Source of the DNA: Zhengitettix transpicula
Lineage: Eukaryota > Arthropoda > Insecta > Orthoptera > Tetrigidae
Assembly (NCBI GenBank): GCA_037074705.1
Contig: CM073590.1
Location: 167,212,746-167,276,745, forward strand
Reading direction: 5' to 3'
Length of the DNA stretch: 64,000 nucleotides
In this document: one piece after another, positions 22,290 to 36,000 of the stretch
How the letters are laid out: each line of letters opens with the position of its first letter
Numbering within the stretch: position 1 is the stretch's first letter
The notes under the pieces: model-generated
Databases searched by the model: none
What the model was told of the DNA's origin: nothing
The model's input: only the letters and a program-made list of their open reading frames with translations
Translations under genes and position numbers: made by a program

Positions 22290-25200
22290 GTATCCAATTT
22301 TGCATTGATACGTTTCTAAAAAATTACGTATCAAACGCACAATGCTTCGATACTATTATATAACCTTATATTATTCAGTTATATTAACATATTTATTCAT
22401 TTTTTACCCTTCACGCAATTTAGATTATAAGAAATACAATAATTTATAATCTTTAAATTTTATTTATTAAAGTATAGTAACGTTTACTTACAATATCCTC
22501 CTCTTAAAGAAGGCAATCCCCTAATGGTTACCATATTTTACCTCGTATTTATTTTAAACCGTAGTCTATGTAAATGCGTACGTGCGTGACAGCAATGGAC
22601 TCTCGAAACCCCGATCTGACCAATGACCTTAAGCATATCAGCTTCTCCATTAGCCTCAATTATTCGCGTCGCATTGACTCTAGTTGTTTTTAAAGTTATG
22701 TAGACCTCGTAGTTGATAACCGTACTCGTAGAAGTACCTGAAAATATTCTAGCAAGAACAATAATTCGGCGAAAGTAGTTGTAGGTTTTGTAAAAAAAAT
22801 CTACTAGAACGGGGTTGTTTATAATTGCAATCTTTTAGATCCAATATTTTCCTAGAAGCCATAAAAAAATTTCTATTTAATACCCAGGCCATAAAATAAT
22901 TTTTCCAATGCAACTGATGCATTGCCTTATTAATTTAGCGGTGATTTCTTCACCACGTAAGACTGGTCTCGTAAATATATACCACCAACATTTCTTTCTC
23001 GTTAAATTCATTAGAATCTACCCTTCATATTATTCTATATTGAAAACAAAAATATTTTGCAGCTACGAAAGTGAAAAAAAAATCATTCATAATTTCGCAT
23101 TGTAAAATTGTGCTTAACGGTGATAATAAAAAACAGACTAATGGCGCAAAAACAGCGTAGATAAAACAATGTTCTTTTAATACGCTTTCTTAGTCACGTC
23201 ATTATTCGTTTAGTTAATTTTTGCGATAAATTTCCTAAACAAAACCTTTTGCTGTCTTCGAAATATACTGTCGTTTTGCTCTTCGTTGCAACTAGGACAC
23301 CTTCGGAAATGTCAAACTTGTCTTTGCCTGGATGGAACCCCAATAGGTGCACTGAGCCCTTATTGCTCTATGGTTATACATCTTTGCAGAAAATTTATTT
23401 ATGTATGTTCTGCTTCAATCGAAACTGATACTGGCGAACGCAACTCAATGACGTCATCGCACACTACAGGGCCGGGGATCACGTACACGGTTGGAAGAAT
23501 ATTATTTTTCTTTGCATTTTCTTTACTCATCCGTAATGAGTAATTTTCCCCTCTCTTCAGGCAGCCATTAGGCGTCTTTGAACATTAACGATGGTGATAT
23601 CATATTGACATCAATACTTATTTCTAGTCAATTATACATATTAACAATTTAAGGTATGATATAAAATATATCACAATGGAGCTCTTTAATGATACGAATT
23701 TTCTCAATAATATGTGAATGAAATTCAGTATTCTCATACTTGTTCATCCTTATTTTGTAAAATAATGTACCAAAAATGAAAGGCTGTGAATTAATTATAA
23801 TTTTTTTTATCTTTAATCTGCAGAAACAAAATGTTAATCATATGAAATGGCCTGAGAAGTAGGTTTTTCAATTCAATACAAAATTGATACTTTTCTTGCA
23901 ATTTTGTGAAAAATGCTAGACTACAAAGAAGTCCATTTCTGCCTGCATGTATATTATTTTAACAATCAAATGTTAATTTATTAGTTAACACTAACACGTT
24001 GAACCACATCTCAATACAATACATTGGAAGTAGTGTGTCGAAGTATCGAATTTTATGTAAAGATTTAACGCCAATACACTTCATTAACCTATTTACAAAA
24101 AATTTGCATATATTTGGTAATTCAAGCATAAAAAATATTTTATATTTAATTATTGGTGCAGAATCTTCAAATCAATACACAGTTCAATAGACCTTACCAT
24201 AATCGCATACAGTAAACAAAATACTCACTAACCAGGCCCGAATCATCATTATTTATGACACACATTTATTTATTTTTCTTTATTTTATTGCTGCTATGTT
24301 TTTATTATGATACTATGAGTTCGTGTACCGCTTCTTTAAAATTAGGAATCTTCGTAAATACTTAATCGTTTACCATAACTCTATTAATAGGTGGAGATTG
24401 AATGTATCCTTCGGACTAATAATAATTAGCCTAAGGGAAATAAATATGAGAGAGGGTGAAAATTTTTTAAGATGCAGACCATCCTCCCAAAACTTTTCTA
24501 CTCTCAACTTTCGTTCGTACTTTCACTTTTACCGTTCCTCAACTCATAATACTTAATAAAATAATTTATTATTGAAAAATTGAACTTCTACATAGAATAG
24601 TGACCCTAAAAGTTCATTTTGTTATGTTATTGCAAACAACCAGAATATGAATGTTCTTCGGGTTTCTACAACGTCCGTTACGCTCTGGTCAACGTGAAAT
24701 GTAAAAGTTGAATGTGGTGAAGCTACTTTTTGAATCGGAAGTACCGTTCTATTTGATCTGAACTAAGAAACATTTCTTATATGTAGCAGTTTTTCTAGAC
24801 GTGTCTAAGACACTGATTTAGGATTTCGTCGCTCTGCGTTTTAATTTTTTTGTTACCCATTTATGAAATTATTATCTGTTCTTTGTGAATCCCTGAAAAG
24901 TGCTTCCCTCGCATTAATTTGGATATTGTGATTATTTTTGTCAAAACAATCTACATTCTGATGCATTATTGTACTTGAAATCGAAACATCCCCCAATGTA
25001 AGTGATTCTAACTTAAAGGGCATCTTATAGGGCTAATGGCTGACGAACCTTTTGATGGGGCTGTTAAATCCACTGCAAAAAGTGGCCTTCCAGTCGTTAA
25101 AATACATGCTGCAATTTCCTCAGACGTCATAAAGGAGATAACTATCACAATATAGTGTTTATTCATATAAACCTGTGGAATGCAACTCGTCTTTAAAAAT

Positions 25201-25415
25201 TCATGCGTTTTGACTCTCAATTTCTTTTTCCTAGAAAAAATTGGTTCTGTCATTTTTGTATAGTAACAGGCTCCACAACAATGGATTTGATCAGAAAGCA
25301 CAAATTAAAAATATGTGCAAAAATAAAACATATTTTATAGGTAAAAGTTGGATAGTAACCAATTTTATGCAAAACTAAAGCGACATCAAATCTTGCTGGT
25401 ATTATGAATCAGAAG
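22290..25415. other. unassigned AT-rich DNA
   Basis: No gene is recognised. Short open frames at 22908, 23286, 23999 and 24323 (plus) and 25008-25301 (minus) show no family resemblance. A weak inverted repeat occurs at 22290-22350 around ACGTATCAAACGC. Confidence 0.5.
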
Positions 25416-25420
25416 GTATA

Positions 25421-26045
25421 TTAGGGTGGTCTGAAGAGTTCTCAGACTGACGAATAAATATTTGTTAATATTTTTAATGTAGTCACATTTTAAATCGACA
25501 CACTTCGTCAATCAAATCTTTTTACCTCTAGAATAAAACAGTTTCTTAAAATCCGCAAAATAGGAGTTTTTGTCACCTATAATTTTTTCATTAGAAATTT
25601 TCGTAAGGAAAGCCATTTCTTTAGATTTTTGAACAGGAAATAATGAAAAAACTTTCAAATGTACTAATAAAACTTCACTAGAAACCTTTAGCCTCCACGT
25701 GCTGTTCGTTGGATAAAAAGAAAACGTCAAAGGATAAAATAGAGTTGAAACTATCATCTCAAACAGATGAAACGGTTCTAATAGTGGGCAACCGCTGGAT
25801 GGTGCCCTAATACATATATTCATGTAACGTCTAACGTTTTTTAAGCTTATGAAACGAACTATAATTTTTTAAATAAAATAATAAAGTTACCATTACTTTA
25901 AAATGAAATCTGGTAGACTTGTCGACGGGTGCATTGCCGTGATGAATAGGATCTTTTTACTTGGCCAAATCTGGACGTTTGCTTCAATTGAATTCTGCGA
26001 TACATTCCCCGGCGTTTATTTGACCCTTTTCCTGAAACTGGGCCT
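25421..26045 (-). pseudogene. decayed mariner (irritans-type) transposon
   Basis: The 3' terminal repeat TTAGGGTGGTCTGAAGAGTT at 25421 resembles the irritans-type mariner end (TTAGG.TGG.TGA.AAGT) and is preceded by TA, the mariner target. Reading inward on the minus strand, transposase remnants occur in the proper order: INAGECIAE near 26010; KRPDLAK and HHGNAPV near 25925-25975, where HHDNAP is usual, so the catalytic D is G; a PPYSPDL-like block in a shifted frame near 25750; NSYFADFKKLFYSRGKKI near 25510-25560; and a final LIDEVCRFK. Several frameshifts and stops break the gene. The N-terminal DNA-binding half and the 5' terminal repeat are not found, so the element is truncated as well as mutated. 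Confidence 0.85.
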
Positions 26046-26654
26046 TTCATAACAAGAAAATCGTGTATCTATAACGTTTCCTACCTTCATTTGAACAATT
26101 CCAACTCCTTCGATTCGATTCGGCTGTAATAATGAATCTTCGTTAGTCAATAGTAATGAAACTTCTCAAAACCTCAGTTGAACTACGTTTAAAAAGATTG
26201 AAACACAGCCGCGAAATTTCATTTCTGTGCGTTTATGGTCAATGGGTCAAAAAAGGAAACGTGGCAGCCATCCCGAGATAGCCAAATCATACTCTAATGT
26301 TAATCTTTGCAATCCTGCGTCATTTTTAATCGGAGGTCTTTCAATACTCCATTCTATACATCTATTTTTTCTCGTTTTTTTATTTTAATTTTTACAACTT
26401 TTAGTCAAAGGACTTTACAGTTCTCATAAAATATCCTAGAGTATTTTCATTGTAAATAATTAACCTGGATACATACGGTCTTGAAAATGTCCAGTGACAT
26501 TCCAAGTTAAAGACGAGAGTAACAGAGGGATAATGGATTCGAGTTTTATAAATTCATTCTGATGCCTGTATATAATTTCTGAGCGTTATTTATTACAGAA
26601 ATCAAACAATGTAAGACACGTTATTGACAGTCACTTTCGAACAATTTTAATTCA

Positions 26655-26835
26655 GTAAAAAGAAAGATAGCCAAATACAGACACAATAAGTGATTATATA
26701 AATATTACACAACGTTTCTGGAAGCTTGGTGCCTTTCTTCAGGTGCAGAAAAAAATGCAAGAACCTAGAGAGAGGCAACTGCACAAGTCGGTTGACGAAA
26801 CTCAAAAGCCAATCAATCAGACGTAAATTTTTCAT
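26655..26835 (+). repeat. family A short interspersed repeat, copy 5
   Basis: AGAAAGATAGCCAAATACAG, TTACACAACGTTTCTGGAAG, GGTGCCTTTCTTCAGGTGCA, AACCTAGAGAGAGGCAACTG, and CACAAGTCGGTTGACGAAAC followed by TCAAAAGCCAATCAATCAGA match the family. The right end TCAATCAGACGTAAATTTT (26813-26831) is the reverse complement of the family's left end AAATTTACGTCTGATTGA seen at 14466, so full-length elements have inverted termini of about 18 bases. Confidence 0.8.
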
Positions 26836-26839
26836 TTTA

Positions 26840-29800
26840 ATTTGAATTCAGCATCAAAAATATTCTATTTTCAATTTTATTTTGTTCTTATAGAAGACAA
26901 AGTTAATTTTTGTAGACTAGTGTTATTTACACAAAGGATTCACCCAGTATAGTCACATCTAAATAAAGGATTCAAGAGCCATAAATTTAACCCCGTGCGA
27001 AACGAATTTTCGAAAGATTTTTGATCGTTTCTATTTATCTGTCCAACGGTTGCGAGTTCGCAAGGCTAGCCTCGGTCAGGGGAACTGCTAATGCACGAGA
27101 CGTGTTTCCGACGAACGGTTAAGACTCGACTTTGCGAATTGCTAGGAGTGCGCAGGCAATTGCGGAAGCCCGGGCCCCGTTACCAGAGTGGGCGGACTTC
27201 CCCGAGTCTCAGCCTGCTATTAAGAGGGCGGAAGAGACTCCCTATCATTAACTCTCGCTCCTCACACGTCCCAATCACGGTACCAGCCACATACCACACA
27301 TACAAAACCAAGTTAAAATTAAGAATTGTTCAAGGTATATCTCAAATAATCAAAACTGCCTAATAGTGCCAACCAATATTACCAAATCGCAAGCTTTTCC
27401 TATCAGTTCCTTTAATGAAGTGCGGATGACAGCAAAATTTTTAATTTTTTGAGTCTGGGACAGCAAGTATTTAATGTAACAATTCTGCCATAGAGAGAAT
27501 CTGGTTTTAATATCCGTTCTGCTTTCGAAAAACCGTTCATAATAATAAAAACAAATTTTGAAGCAAGTATTTCGACAGTCCTGAAAAACGTTAGTTTACG
27601 TAAACATTTGCAAACCGAACTTTTTCCAAACAGCTTGTTCCCATGAGTGTATTGAGGCGCTGAACGATCTGATTCTGAACCGCTTGTTTAGATCATTTAC
27701 CTGTTGGTTTTTCTGACTACTTCTAAGATATTCTCCATTTTTGACGGTGATAGCGTCGACTGCAGTTCGCCAGGCTCCATCACGTATTTAATTTTCTGCC
27801 TGGTTTTCTTTTCCCACAGATTTTTATTTAATTATGGAGCGACTACAGGAAAATTTAACTAGTTGGTATTTATAAAACAAATCTTTGCTCTATGATTCTA
27901 ATCATAATTAAAATAAATAAAGAAGAGATAAATAAATGAGCGGACCAAAGTAAAACGACAATCATACGTTTTCTGGTGAGAAAAACGATGAAAACCAAAA
28001 AACAAACTATAAGATATATTTCAAAATATAGACTGCAATTATTTTATGTGTGTATTTGCGCAAACTTCTTGAAATTATTTTGTAACAATCACTTAGCCGG
28101 ATTTTGAAACCCAGTATTAAATGAAATCATTATTACCGAAAGTGTCGAAATTGTTGATTACAGAAAACTCATTTTTTATTATTGGGCGGGACTGAAACGA
28201 CAATCTTCTGTACCTTTTTAATTACTAAGATGGGCCGAGGATTGCGGCAGAAATGAGACGATGACTTGTTATCCCCGTATGGTAGGTACTAATGCAATAG
28301 TCGATTAATTTACTCAACATGCTTGTAGCTGCGTGCTCCGGTAACTGACAAAAGAAACCTGGTGGTTCGCGGTTGGTTTGTTGTGAAAATAATTTCAAAC
28401 GACGGCTCACGAACGGTTTAGCTCGTAAATGTAGACGTTCTTGGAACCTTTTCTTTCATTTTAAAACATCTTCGATTAAATACAGTTAATTGAGCAAACA
28501 CTCTTCCTCAAACTCTGTATTACTGCAGTCGTTAACCCCATTTTTTCCTCTACTCTAGTACTATTTAATTTCAATTGCTTTAAAATATCTTAAATTCAAA
28601 ACTTTTTTACTTAAATCATTCAAAGAAAATATTTATTATAAAATTTTAAATGTCATTACTTGAATTTATTTTGTATTTATTATTTTGCTGCGTTATTTAT
28701 TTTACATTACCGGCAAACCAAATAAAATATCGTAACCTGTTGTTACTTTCGTTCCTTCTGAATCGCGCTTCCTGCCGATCAGCATGAGACATTTGTTTGA
28801 GTTGGTTCTTTCGTTAGGCGCCTGTTAATAATGTAATATTGGACAAATACACCATTAAACGCAAAATAGTTATACTTCATTGAGTAGTTGCATAATTATA
28901 ATTAAACAGAAATGATATCACTGATAAAATAATTGTCGATAAGTTGAAAATTCAGGAATAATAATGTTGATAGTGTAAATGGGGGAATTCGTAATGAAAA
29001 AATTGTTGCATGAAAAATTATATTCATATAATTGGAAAAACCCATTTAAATTAGACAATGGATATATTTATATAAACATGTTCTGTAAAGTAGACGAGCT
29101 TGCCCGTCGTTGACGGGCTATTAACAACATTAAGTACCAATTATATCCCTAAAGAAAGTGTTACTGATCCGAAGACAATGCAGTTATCTGCTGTCAATAA
29201 TTCAAATGGGTTAGACTTTCCTCTAACCCTCAATCTGTACTTGAATTCGGCCTATGCTGTATTTATAGAAAATAGAAATTAAAATATGGAAATCCTTTGG
29301 AATCTGTTCATCCGTTTTCGATTTTATCCCCTTCTAGTGGATCAATAGAGACGCTAGCGTTTTAGGTGACTAATAAATAATAGTCATGATTATTTAATAA
29401 TTTTATACATTCATAAAAATAAATAAATATATGCATAGATTATATATAGGGTAATTTTATTTAGGTATATAAAAATATGTACATGTATCAATACATACTG
29501 TTTAGAATAAAAATTTACTGAAACTGTAACAGGAGAAATAAAATTTTATGTGCTACAAATAAAAATTTTAAAACTGTAATTAAATTGCTTTTAACTTATC
29601 TCGTGTAATGAAAGGGAACAAAAAAGGGTTTATTGTATATATAAATATATTTATTTATTTTCGCCATTATTCTTAACCATTATTTTTCTTCTTTTTTCTT
29701 AAATTACAATACAATTTTGCCATTCAGCTGTATTTCGCTTTCCATTCGTGTTATGGAAATAACAGTTGTCCGTTACTATTGCAAAACTTTGCTGTTGAAC

Positions 29801-32250
29801 CTTTCCACGACCACAATTTAATTGGTTTGCGGCTGAAATGCTATCTGGTTGAGTATGTTGGTAGAATATCGAGTAACTGACGACGAGGCATTCGTTCCGT
29901 AACACCCCCCACCCCTCAGCACATTAAGGACCATTATATTGCTTGTTGTATATAGCCGATCCTAATTTACGACGTCTCTTTGCGGCAGACAAGAAAACGG
30001 ATTTCAGCAATCTCTGGGCAGCACTTCGTTTGGCAATAGAAGAAACTAGCTTGTTTCCTAATACCTCGGCATTTCATGGCTGTATTCACTTTGGTCACAA
30101 CATTATTAATAGTCTTCAGCGTCATTCATAGTTGTTCCGCCATCTGCCGGAAGAGTTTTCCGAAATTTTTCATTCGGGCAACGCATAATTGAAAACCATT
30201 TGAGAATTTGATGTAGAGGCCTAACCTCGTATCGGATATTTGGTTGAATTTACAATGTGCTTGAACCGCATCTAGTGTATTAAAAACAGGAACTACAATG
30301 AGCTCAACTAGAAAAAAAATGAGCCAATATTATTTTCCTTTAAAGTGTTGTTTAACGTTTCTTTGATCTTGTAGAGTTACGTATAGCACTTTTTAAAAAT
30401 TTCCTTGACTCTGTCAGATTGGTCATATTTATTAAGATCTCAGTGAGGCAAACTCGATTCCTAAGTTCTCAGAATATTTTGACTCTTCCTACGTGTATTA
30501 ATTCATCCGCAAGCGAGTCATGGTTCGCAAGGGTAGGCAACAAAATTATATCATGACGGCTTATCCTTATCCTTAAGATATTTTTCCAGACCATCTGAGG
30601 TGTTTCGTAACTTAACTGAGTGTCAAATTAAAAAATTATTATAAATATTTTGTCTTATTTAAACATTTACGCAATAACGACTTGAATGTATTAGTTACAC
30701 AGTAAAAGAGGACGTAAATGGAAATTAGAATTTTTTTTTATGGACACGACGTCGCTCCACTCGAGTTTCTCCATTCACGAACGGTTGCACGGACGAATGG
30801 CTCTGCTCCAATGGATTTTGGGCTGATCGGAAATCAAACTCGTCGTCTCACTCCTCATCATCCATTAGTTTTTCGCCACTTACGGTCAGTTTTTGGAATG
30901 CCAGCGTTCCATTTGGACGTATTGAGCGATCATGAATGGCTGACTGCAACCAAACCATCCCCTATCGATGTTCAAATTATACCAATTACTCTTCGAATTC
31001 CTTACACGTGTACCATATTCGCAGATTAGCGCAAAAAGCGTCCACTTTTACGAAGATTAATATAGTTTTATATTTGAAGGTATGAAGAAGCTGGAAAAGC
31101 AATAGAATAAGCGTCATTGAGTACAAGAAAACTATAATGATTAAAATTTCTCGATAATAAATCTTTTTGCTTTAAATTAATTATAAAAATCCAATATATA
31201 AATTTGAAACTATGCAATTAATACAGGTTTTAGAGACCTGAGGAACAACATGTGTCGAGTGTGAGTCATGCTTGCATAACGTGTAAAACACTAGCTTCGA
31301 AGGACGCGCCTGCGAATTATCTGTTAGCGAGACTAGCAAACAGCCAACTTTATGAATCTGAGAAAAAGAAAACACTCAGTCACGGTGTTTGTAAACAGCG
31401 CTGTCACAAGCCACAGTCTCACGTTAAACTACGTTTATCCATTTCCTCTGCACGCACTTCCATTGTACAAAGTTCACTTTCCTCTGACTAAGCCATTGTA
31501 ATCTAATTTGCAATGGCGGGTGGCTTACTCGGGTTCTCACATAAATAATCACTAATGACATCTCTCTTCAGCACGGCCCAAGTTGCTTCATCGTACAAAA
31601 AATGGTTACATCGTAAAGAAAATGAGATATTCAAAACAAAATAAAATTTAATAACGTGATTTGACTGAACGGTATCATATAACGACGAAGAAATGTAAAA
31701 CCAAATTATTTTTACGTAATTTAGATATGCGTCATTCAGTGAAGATGAAAAGATCACAATATTGAAGTGTCTAAAATTTTATTCGATAAGGCTATATTGA
31801 CTTACAACATTAAATTAATAAATGGCTTAAATTGAATTAAGTAGTTAAACATCGATTGAGCAATAGAACAGAATTGGGGGGGGGGGCAATTGTTACCGAT
31901 ACATATTTACAGTTTGCATTTAAGTTTGTAAAATTTATCACTCTTCAAAAACGTGCAAAAGTTCGATTTAATTCATTTCGTTGCTTTATTTACGTTTAAA
32001 GAAATTTATATATTACGTTTTATAAGACGCAAAAAAATTTATAAAAGTGAAATAGGGCAGCACTATGAAAATACTTTAACCAAACTAGATAAAACATGTT
32101 TATAAAGATTTATAAAAAACTTTCGTTATTCAGTTAGTTCTTATAGGTGTTAATTACGGATGAATTGTATTTCAACACAATTTGTTTTCATGATTTTATT
32201 AGGAATGTAATTCAATGTATGATAAATGAATGACTTGTTAGATTCACATA
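26840..32250. other. unassigned AT-rich DNA with a GC-rich patch
   Basis: No gene is recognised over 5.4 kb. A GC-richer patch at 27040-27260 is open on the plus strand (27091-27363) but has no domain, and its upstream context is unremarkable. The 103-codon plus-strand frame at 30718-31029 is likewise unrecognised. A run of G (GGGGGGGGGG) lies near 31877. Confidence 0.5.
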
Positions 32251-32253
32251 GTT

Positions 32254-32260
32254 AAAAAAA
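32254..32260 (-). terminator. RNA polymerase III T-run for the tRNA-Cys gene
   Basis: Seven consecutive T on the minus strand begin three bases after the discriminator. Confidence 0.85.
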
Positions 32261-32263
32261 ATT

Positions 32264-32335
32264 AGGGGGCACCCGGGTTTGAACCGGGGACCTCTCGATC
32301 TGCAGTCGAATGCTCTACCACTGAGCTATACCCCC
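32264..32335 (-). tRNA. tRNA-Cys (anticodon GCA)
   Basis: The minus-strand sequence folds as a complete 72-base cloverleaf without CCA. The acceptor stem GGGGGTA pairs with TGCCCCC (five G-C pairs, one U-G and one A-U). The D-arm is GCTCAGTGGTAGAGC; the anticodon loop is CTGCAGA with anticodon GCA (plus positions 32301-32303); the T-arm is CCCGGTTCAAACCCGGG. The discriminator is U, as usual for tRNA-Cys. There is no intron. Box A and box B (GGTTCAAACCC) are intact. A run of seven T on the minus strand (32254-32260) a few bases downstream is a normal RNA polymerase III terminator, so the gene looks functional. Confidence 0.97.
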
Positions 32336-32636
32336 AAGCTTTCATAGTTTATTCATGACTGCTTATAGTATGACTAATGCATCACAGATGTGCTCAACGG
32401 ATTTGCATACTCGTCTGACGGTTGGCATATCCTTTCTGTGCGTCGCTACTTATAATAAGGTTCCTTCAGTAAAGAGTCAAAATACTATTCCACATCTAAC
32501 TCCTGATCTTCTTCTAATAAATAAAATAGTGTTTGTGTGTGTTTGTTTCGTATACAAATCTGCACACGTGGAGCGAATTTCGTACACGTGTTTCTTCCGT
32601 CCCAGAAACGAACACTGTGGGGGTAAGACACGTCGG

Positions 32637-33095
32637 GAAGGAGGGGTGAGGTGTGAAAATTTTCAAACGACGGATATTTGTGACGGATAAATCTTTTTCG
32701 AGGTCAAAGCGATTGATAGTGTTTCTACAGATGTTTTCTGTGTATAATTCGAACCCCTTTCGGCATGGGAAGGGGTACCCTTATGGATGGAGGAGAGTTT
32801 CAAAAAAATAACGTGAATGCAAACGAGACTGGAGTCAAATCTGGGTTTATGGATGTCTCTGACTTTAATTATGACGTTCAAATTGTTGCCTTTTAATCCC
32901 CAGGGACGGGGGTGGAAAATTTAAAAACGTGTTAAACTGCCGATAGTTGTGTTGAATAAATATTTTTCGGGGTCAAAGAGATTGGTACTGTTTGTACCTA
33001 TGTTTTTTAGGTATAATTTTAACCCTATTTCGGCATAGGAGGGGAGAATCTATAGGAGTAGGATGGAGGGGCGTTACATAAAAATAATGGAGATT
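32637..33095. repeat. two diverged tandem units of about 265 bases
   Basis: Unit 1 (from about 32637) and unit 2 (from about 32901) share in order GGGGTGAGGTGTGAAAATTT / GGGGGTGGAAAATTT, TTTTTCGAGGTCAAAGCGAT / TTTTTCGGGGTCAAAGAGAT, TATAATTCGAACCCCTTTCG / TATAATTTTAACCCTATTTC, GGCATGGGAAGGGG / GGCATAGGAGGGGA, and GGATGGAGGAGAGTTTC / GGATGGAGGGGCGTTAC. The two are clearly homologous but considerably diverged. The open frames across them (32355-32690, 32663-32881) are not convincing genes. Confidence 0.8.
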
Positions 33096-33099
33096 ATAG

Positions 33100-36000
33100 T
33101 CAAATCCGCTTTAGCGTCAGATACACTTTCATTGACTCTCGTTCTGATTTTCCTGTATTTTAATTACGATTTTAGAAGATTTGTGAACATTTGTCAGTTG
33201 CAGTCACTTCTGATTAAACGGATGTGAATACCAACAGTTTTATCGGAATGACAAAACGAAGAAAATAAGTGCACACACCACGGTGTTTCACTGCATCCAA
33301 AATTCCAAAATATGGTGATCGTTGCCTCCGCATGTACCACGAAAATATCTATACTTTTCAGATTATTGTCAAGTAATTGAAATAAAATTTGTTTACCTCG
33401 AACAATGAAGATTAACAAAAAAAATATTTTTTTTGGTTCGTTTACCCTATCAATATTTTTCTGCATGTTTGTGCAAAACTCCGGAAAATTGAAAAAAGTA
33501 GGGTTCGGGTACTAACTGCAAAAAGTAATAGTATAATTTGGTTTCATTTTACTTATATTAAATTGGGCTTTCATATACGCCACTCGGCAAGGATTTGTCA
33601 CATTAATAGTTGTCCTTTAATATACCTAAAATTGTATTTATAAAAAATCTTAAATTTTTGTATATACGGTAAACATTTAGTAATGGGGTCATGGTGAAAT
33701 GAAATAATAAAAGTGCAGATACTCTCCTATTAACTGCGATTTGTATTGTTTCCAAATATATTCACAGATTGCAGTCCACACTTCTTTTTACAACTTCTGG
33801 TTAGCAGTGTCCACCACTTCTTGAGGGGTTCTAAACTCTTCCTCTTGGGTTTAACTGAAGTCTGCATTTAAATGAACATCACTTATAGGTGCGTTAAGGA
33901 CAAAATTTTATTTAGCTGTAATTTTATTTAATTTCTATACTTTTTTATTTTAGGATCTACTTTTTTTGTATTATTTTATATATGTAATGAATTCTGTGAA
34001 TTTTCTTGATGTAGGTGATGGTTAAGCTTTGTGCCTTGTTAACTTGGCATGGATTGCCCCCTTACTACCTGTGTCTCAATTCTTTTTATTAGTGTCTTTA
34101 AAGAATGTTTATTTTATATGACGATTTCCCTGGTTTAAATTTTGATATCTCGGCTCTACATTTTGCGTCATTATGCGTCGTTTGTCTCTTGGTAATTAAA
34201 TAATAAAGAATATGAAAATCAGCTTGACAAATTTTATGAAGTGGACCAATTAGTGGACATAATAAATGTACACCTGTGCAGAGTTGGATCTTAAGCAGCC
34301 GGTCGGTTCTCTATAAATGGAACAACATTATTCATCGCGGAACCCGACCTATCAAACTACTTGCTGTATTATTTCCTCTTTTCAGAGGTTCTATTCATGC
34401 AGTCTGGCCGTTGAACTATTATATCGATGTCAAGGGTAGCATGTTTTTCTGTTTATGACAGTTTAATAAATCTGTCATACCAACATTTTCTCTCCAAATT
34501 AGTTTTGAATTGTGAATGGCAAATTTCATTATCCCAAAAAAACCCACTCTATTTTGACAATTTTTATTGATCAATAATCAAGCACTGAACTGGAATTTCA
34601 TTTAAATGAAATATATTTTTTACCTTGGTTTGATTTATTGAAAACGTTTTACAGCATAATTCTGCCTGCGTGTTTTTCATATTTTTAAAATTCAGAAGAT
34701 TCTCCCGTCTATGTTAATCGATCCATGGAATCAAAACGTTGTCAAATAAATGACCAGTTGTGCCACTAACGAAATACGGCTTCCAACCCTTTGTCATGTC
34801 TTTGATGCTGATAATACGCTTGGCACAATAATTCTTTGTGTCGTGCAGTCTTGATATAAATGGAAAGCTCATGACGAACACCTCATCCTCAGAGTCGTTC
34901 CCGGAAGCTGAGCTGTTGAGTTTGCGCCACAACGAACCTTGGAGTGGCACAGCGAGACAGCTGTTCACCTCCAAAGTTCAAGGCAGCTTCTGTTGACATG
35001 GGCAAGTTTTGTTGCCAAAACAAGTTCATTTTGTTTGTTTATAACCAATAAAGTGTATGAGGCCAACTTCTGACCTCAAGACCCAAATGGAACGCAATTT
35101 AATTCGGAAAGTTTTTTTTAGCAACATGAGTGTGACATCTCTGCGAATGTCTGCTGATAAGGAACTGTTAAATTTTTGTTATATACCGGGTGATGAATGA
35201 CGGATGAGTTATAACTGCTGATTATGACAAATTTGCTTATACTTCCGTCGTTACTAATTTTTTTTTGTATACTGTTAAGACTGTGTATTGTCACTGACCA
35301 CCACCAGCGTGGAGGAATACCACTTAAAATCCAAATCGCGCAAATTCAAAGCCTGAACCTCACCATCCCGATCTCCGATAAACACCTCGGCAACGACTGA
35401 TCGGCGAATAAGAAGGAATTCTATCTTATTCCACGTTGAATTTTTTTCCAGATGTATGCAAACGATACCAACTTTTCAACTATAGCGAGTCCAGACAGCC
35501 TACTTTTAAATAAAATTGTTATGATTAATGCTGGAACTCTGCTTTCTATCTTATATTCTAAAAAAAGTCACTTATGTTCGTTGAAAAATTTTATATCAAA
35601 ATTCTTTTCCTTCTCTTCAACATTTTAATCTATACAAATTTTCTCATAATGTTTGGCAAAAATAGCTAAAATTCGAGCATCATCAATTCCAGTCTGTGAT
35701 AAATATGCGCACATAATTCAGTATTTCGATTTTAATATATTTTTATAGGGTCGGTTTATTCTTGTGTAGACAATCATTGTTAGCCTTTTCCTGCATGAAG
35801 GAAGTTACTGTGAAACTTATAGTACGATAAAAAAGCAACCTTTAGTCTACAGGTTAAATACAATTGTCACTAATCGCAAAAATATCCAGCTTTTATTTAT
35901 TTATTTTTGTCACATAGGAATACGCTGAATTATAATAAATGTGAAAGTAGAGTTGAACGTGCGATACTCTGCGTATATTTGTTGAACTTTACAGTTTTAC

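Noticed and set aside
6165..26835. family A and related repeats as a CRISPR array
   Set aside because: Copies are kilobases apart, 80-210 bases long and diverged, and the genome is eukaryotic. There is no repeat-spacer periodicity.
34714..34974. 86-codon minus-strand ORF as a host exon
   Set aside because: The composition is protein-like, but no family, splice pair or repeat copy supports it. It is left as part of an unassigned stretch.
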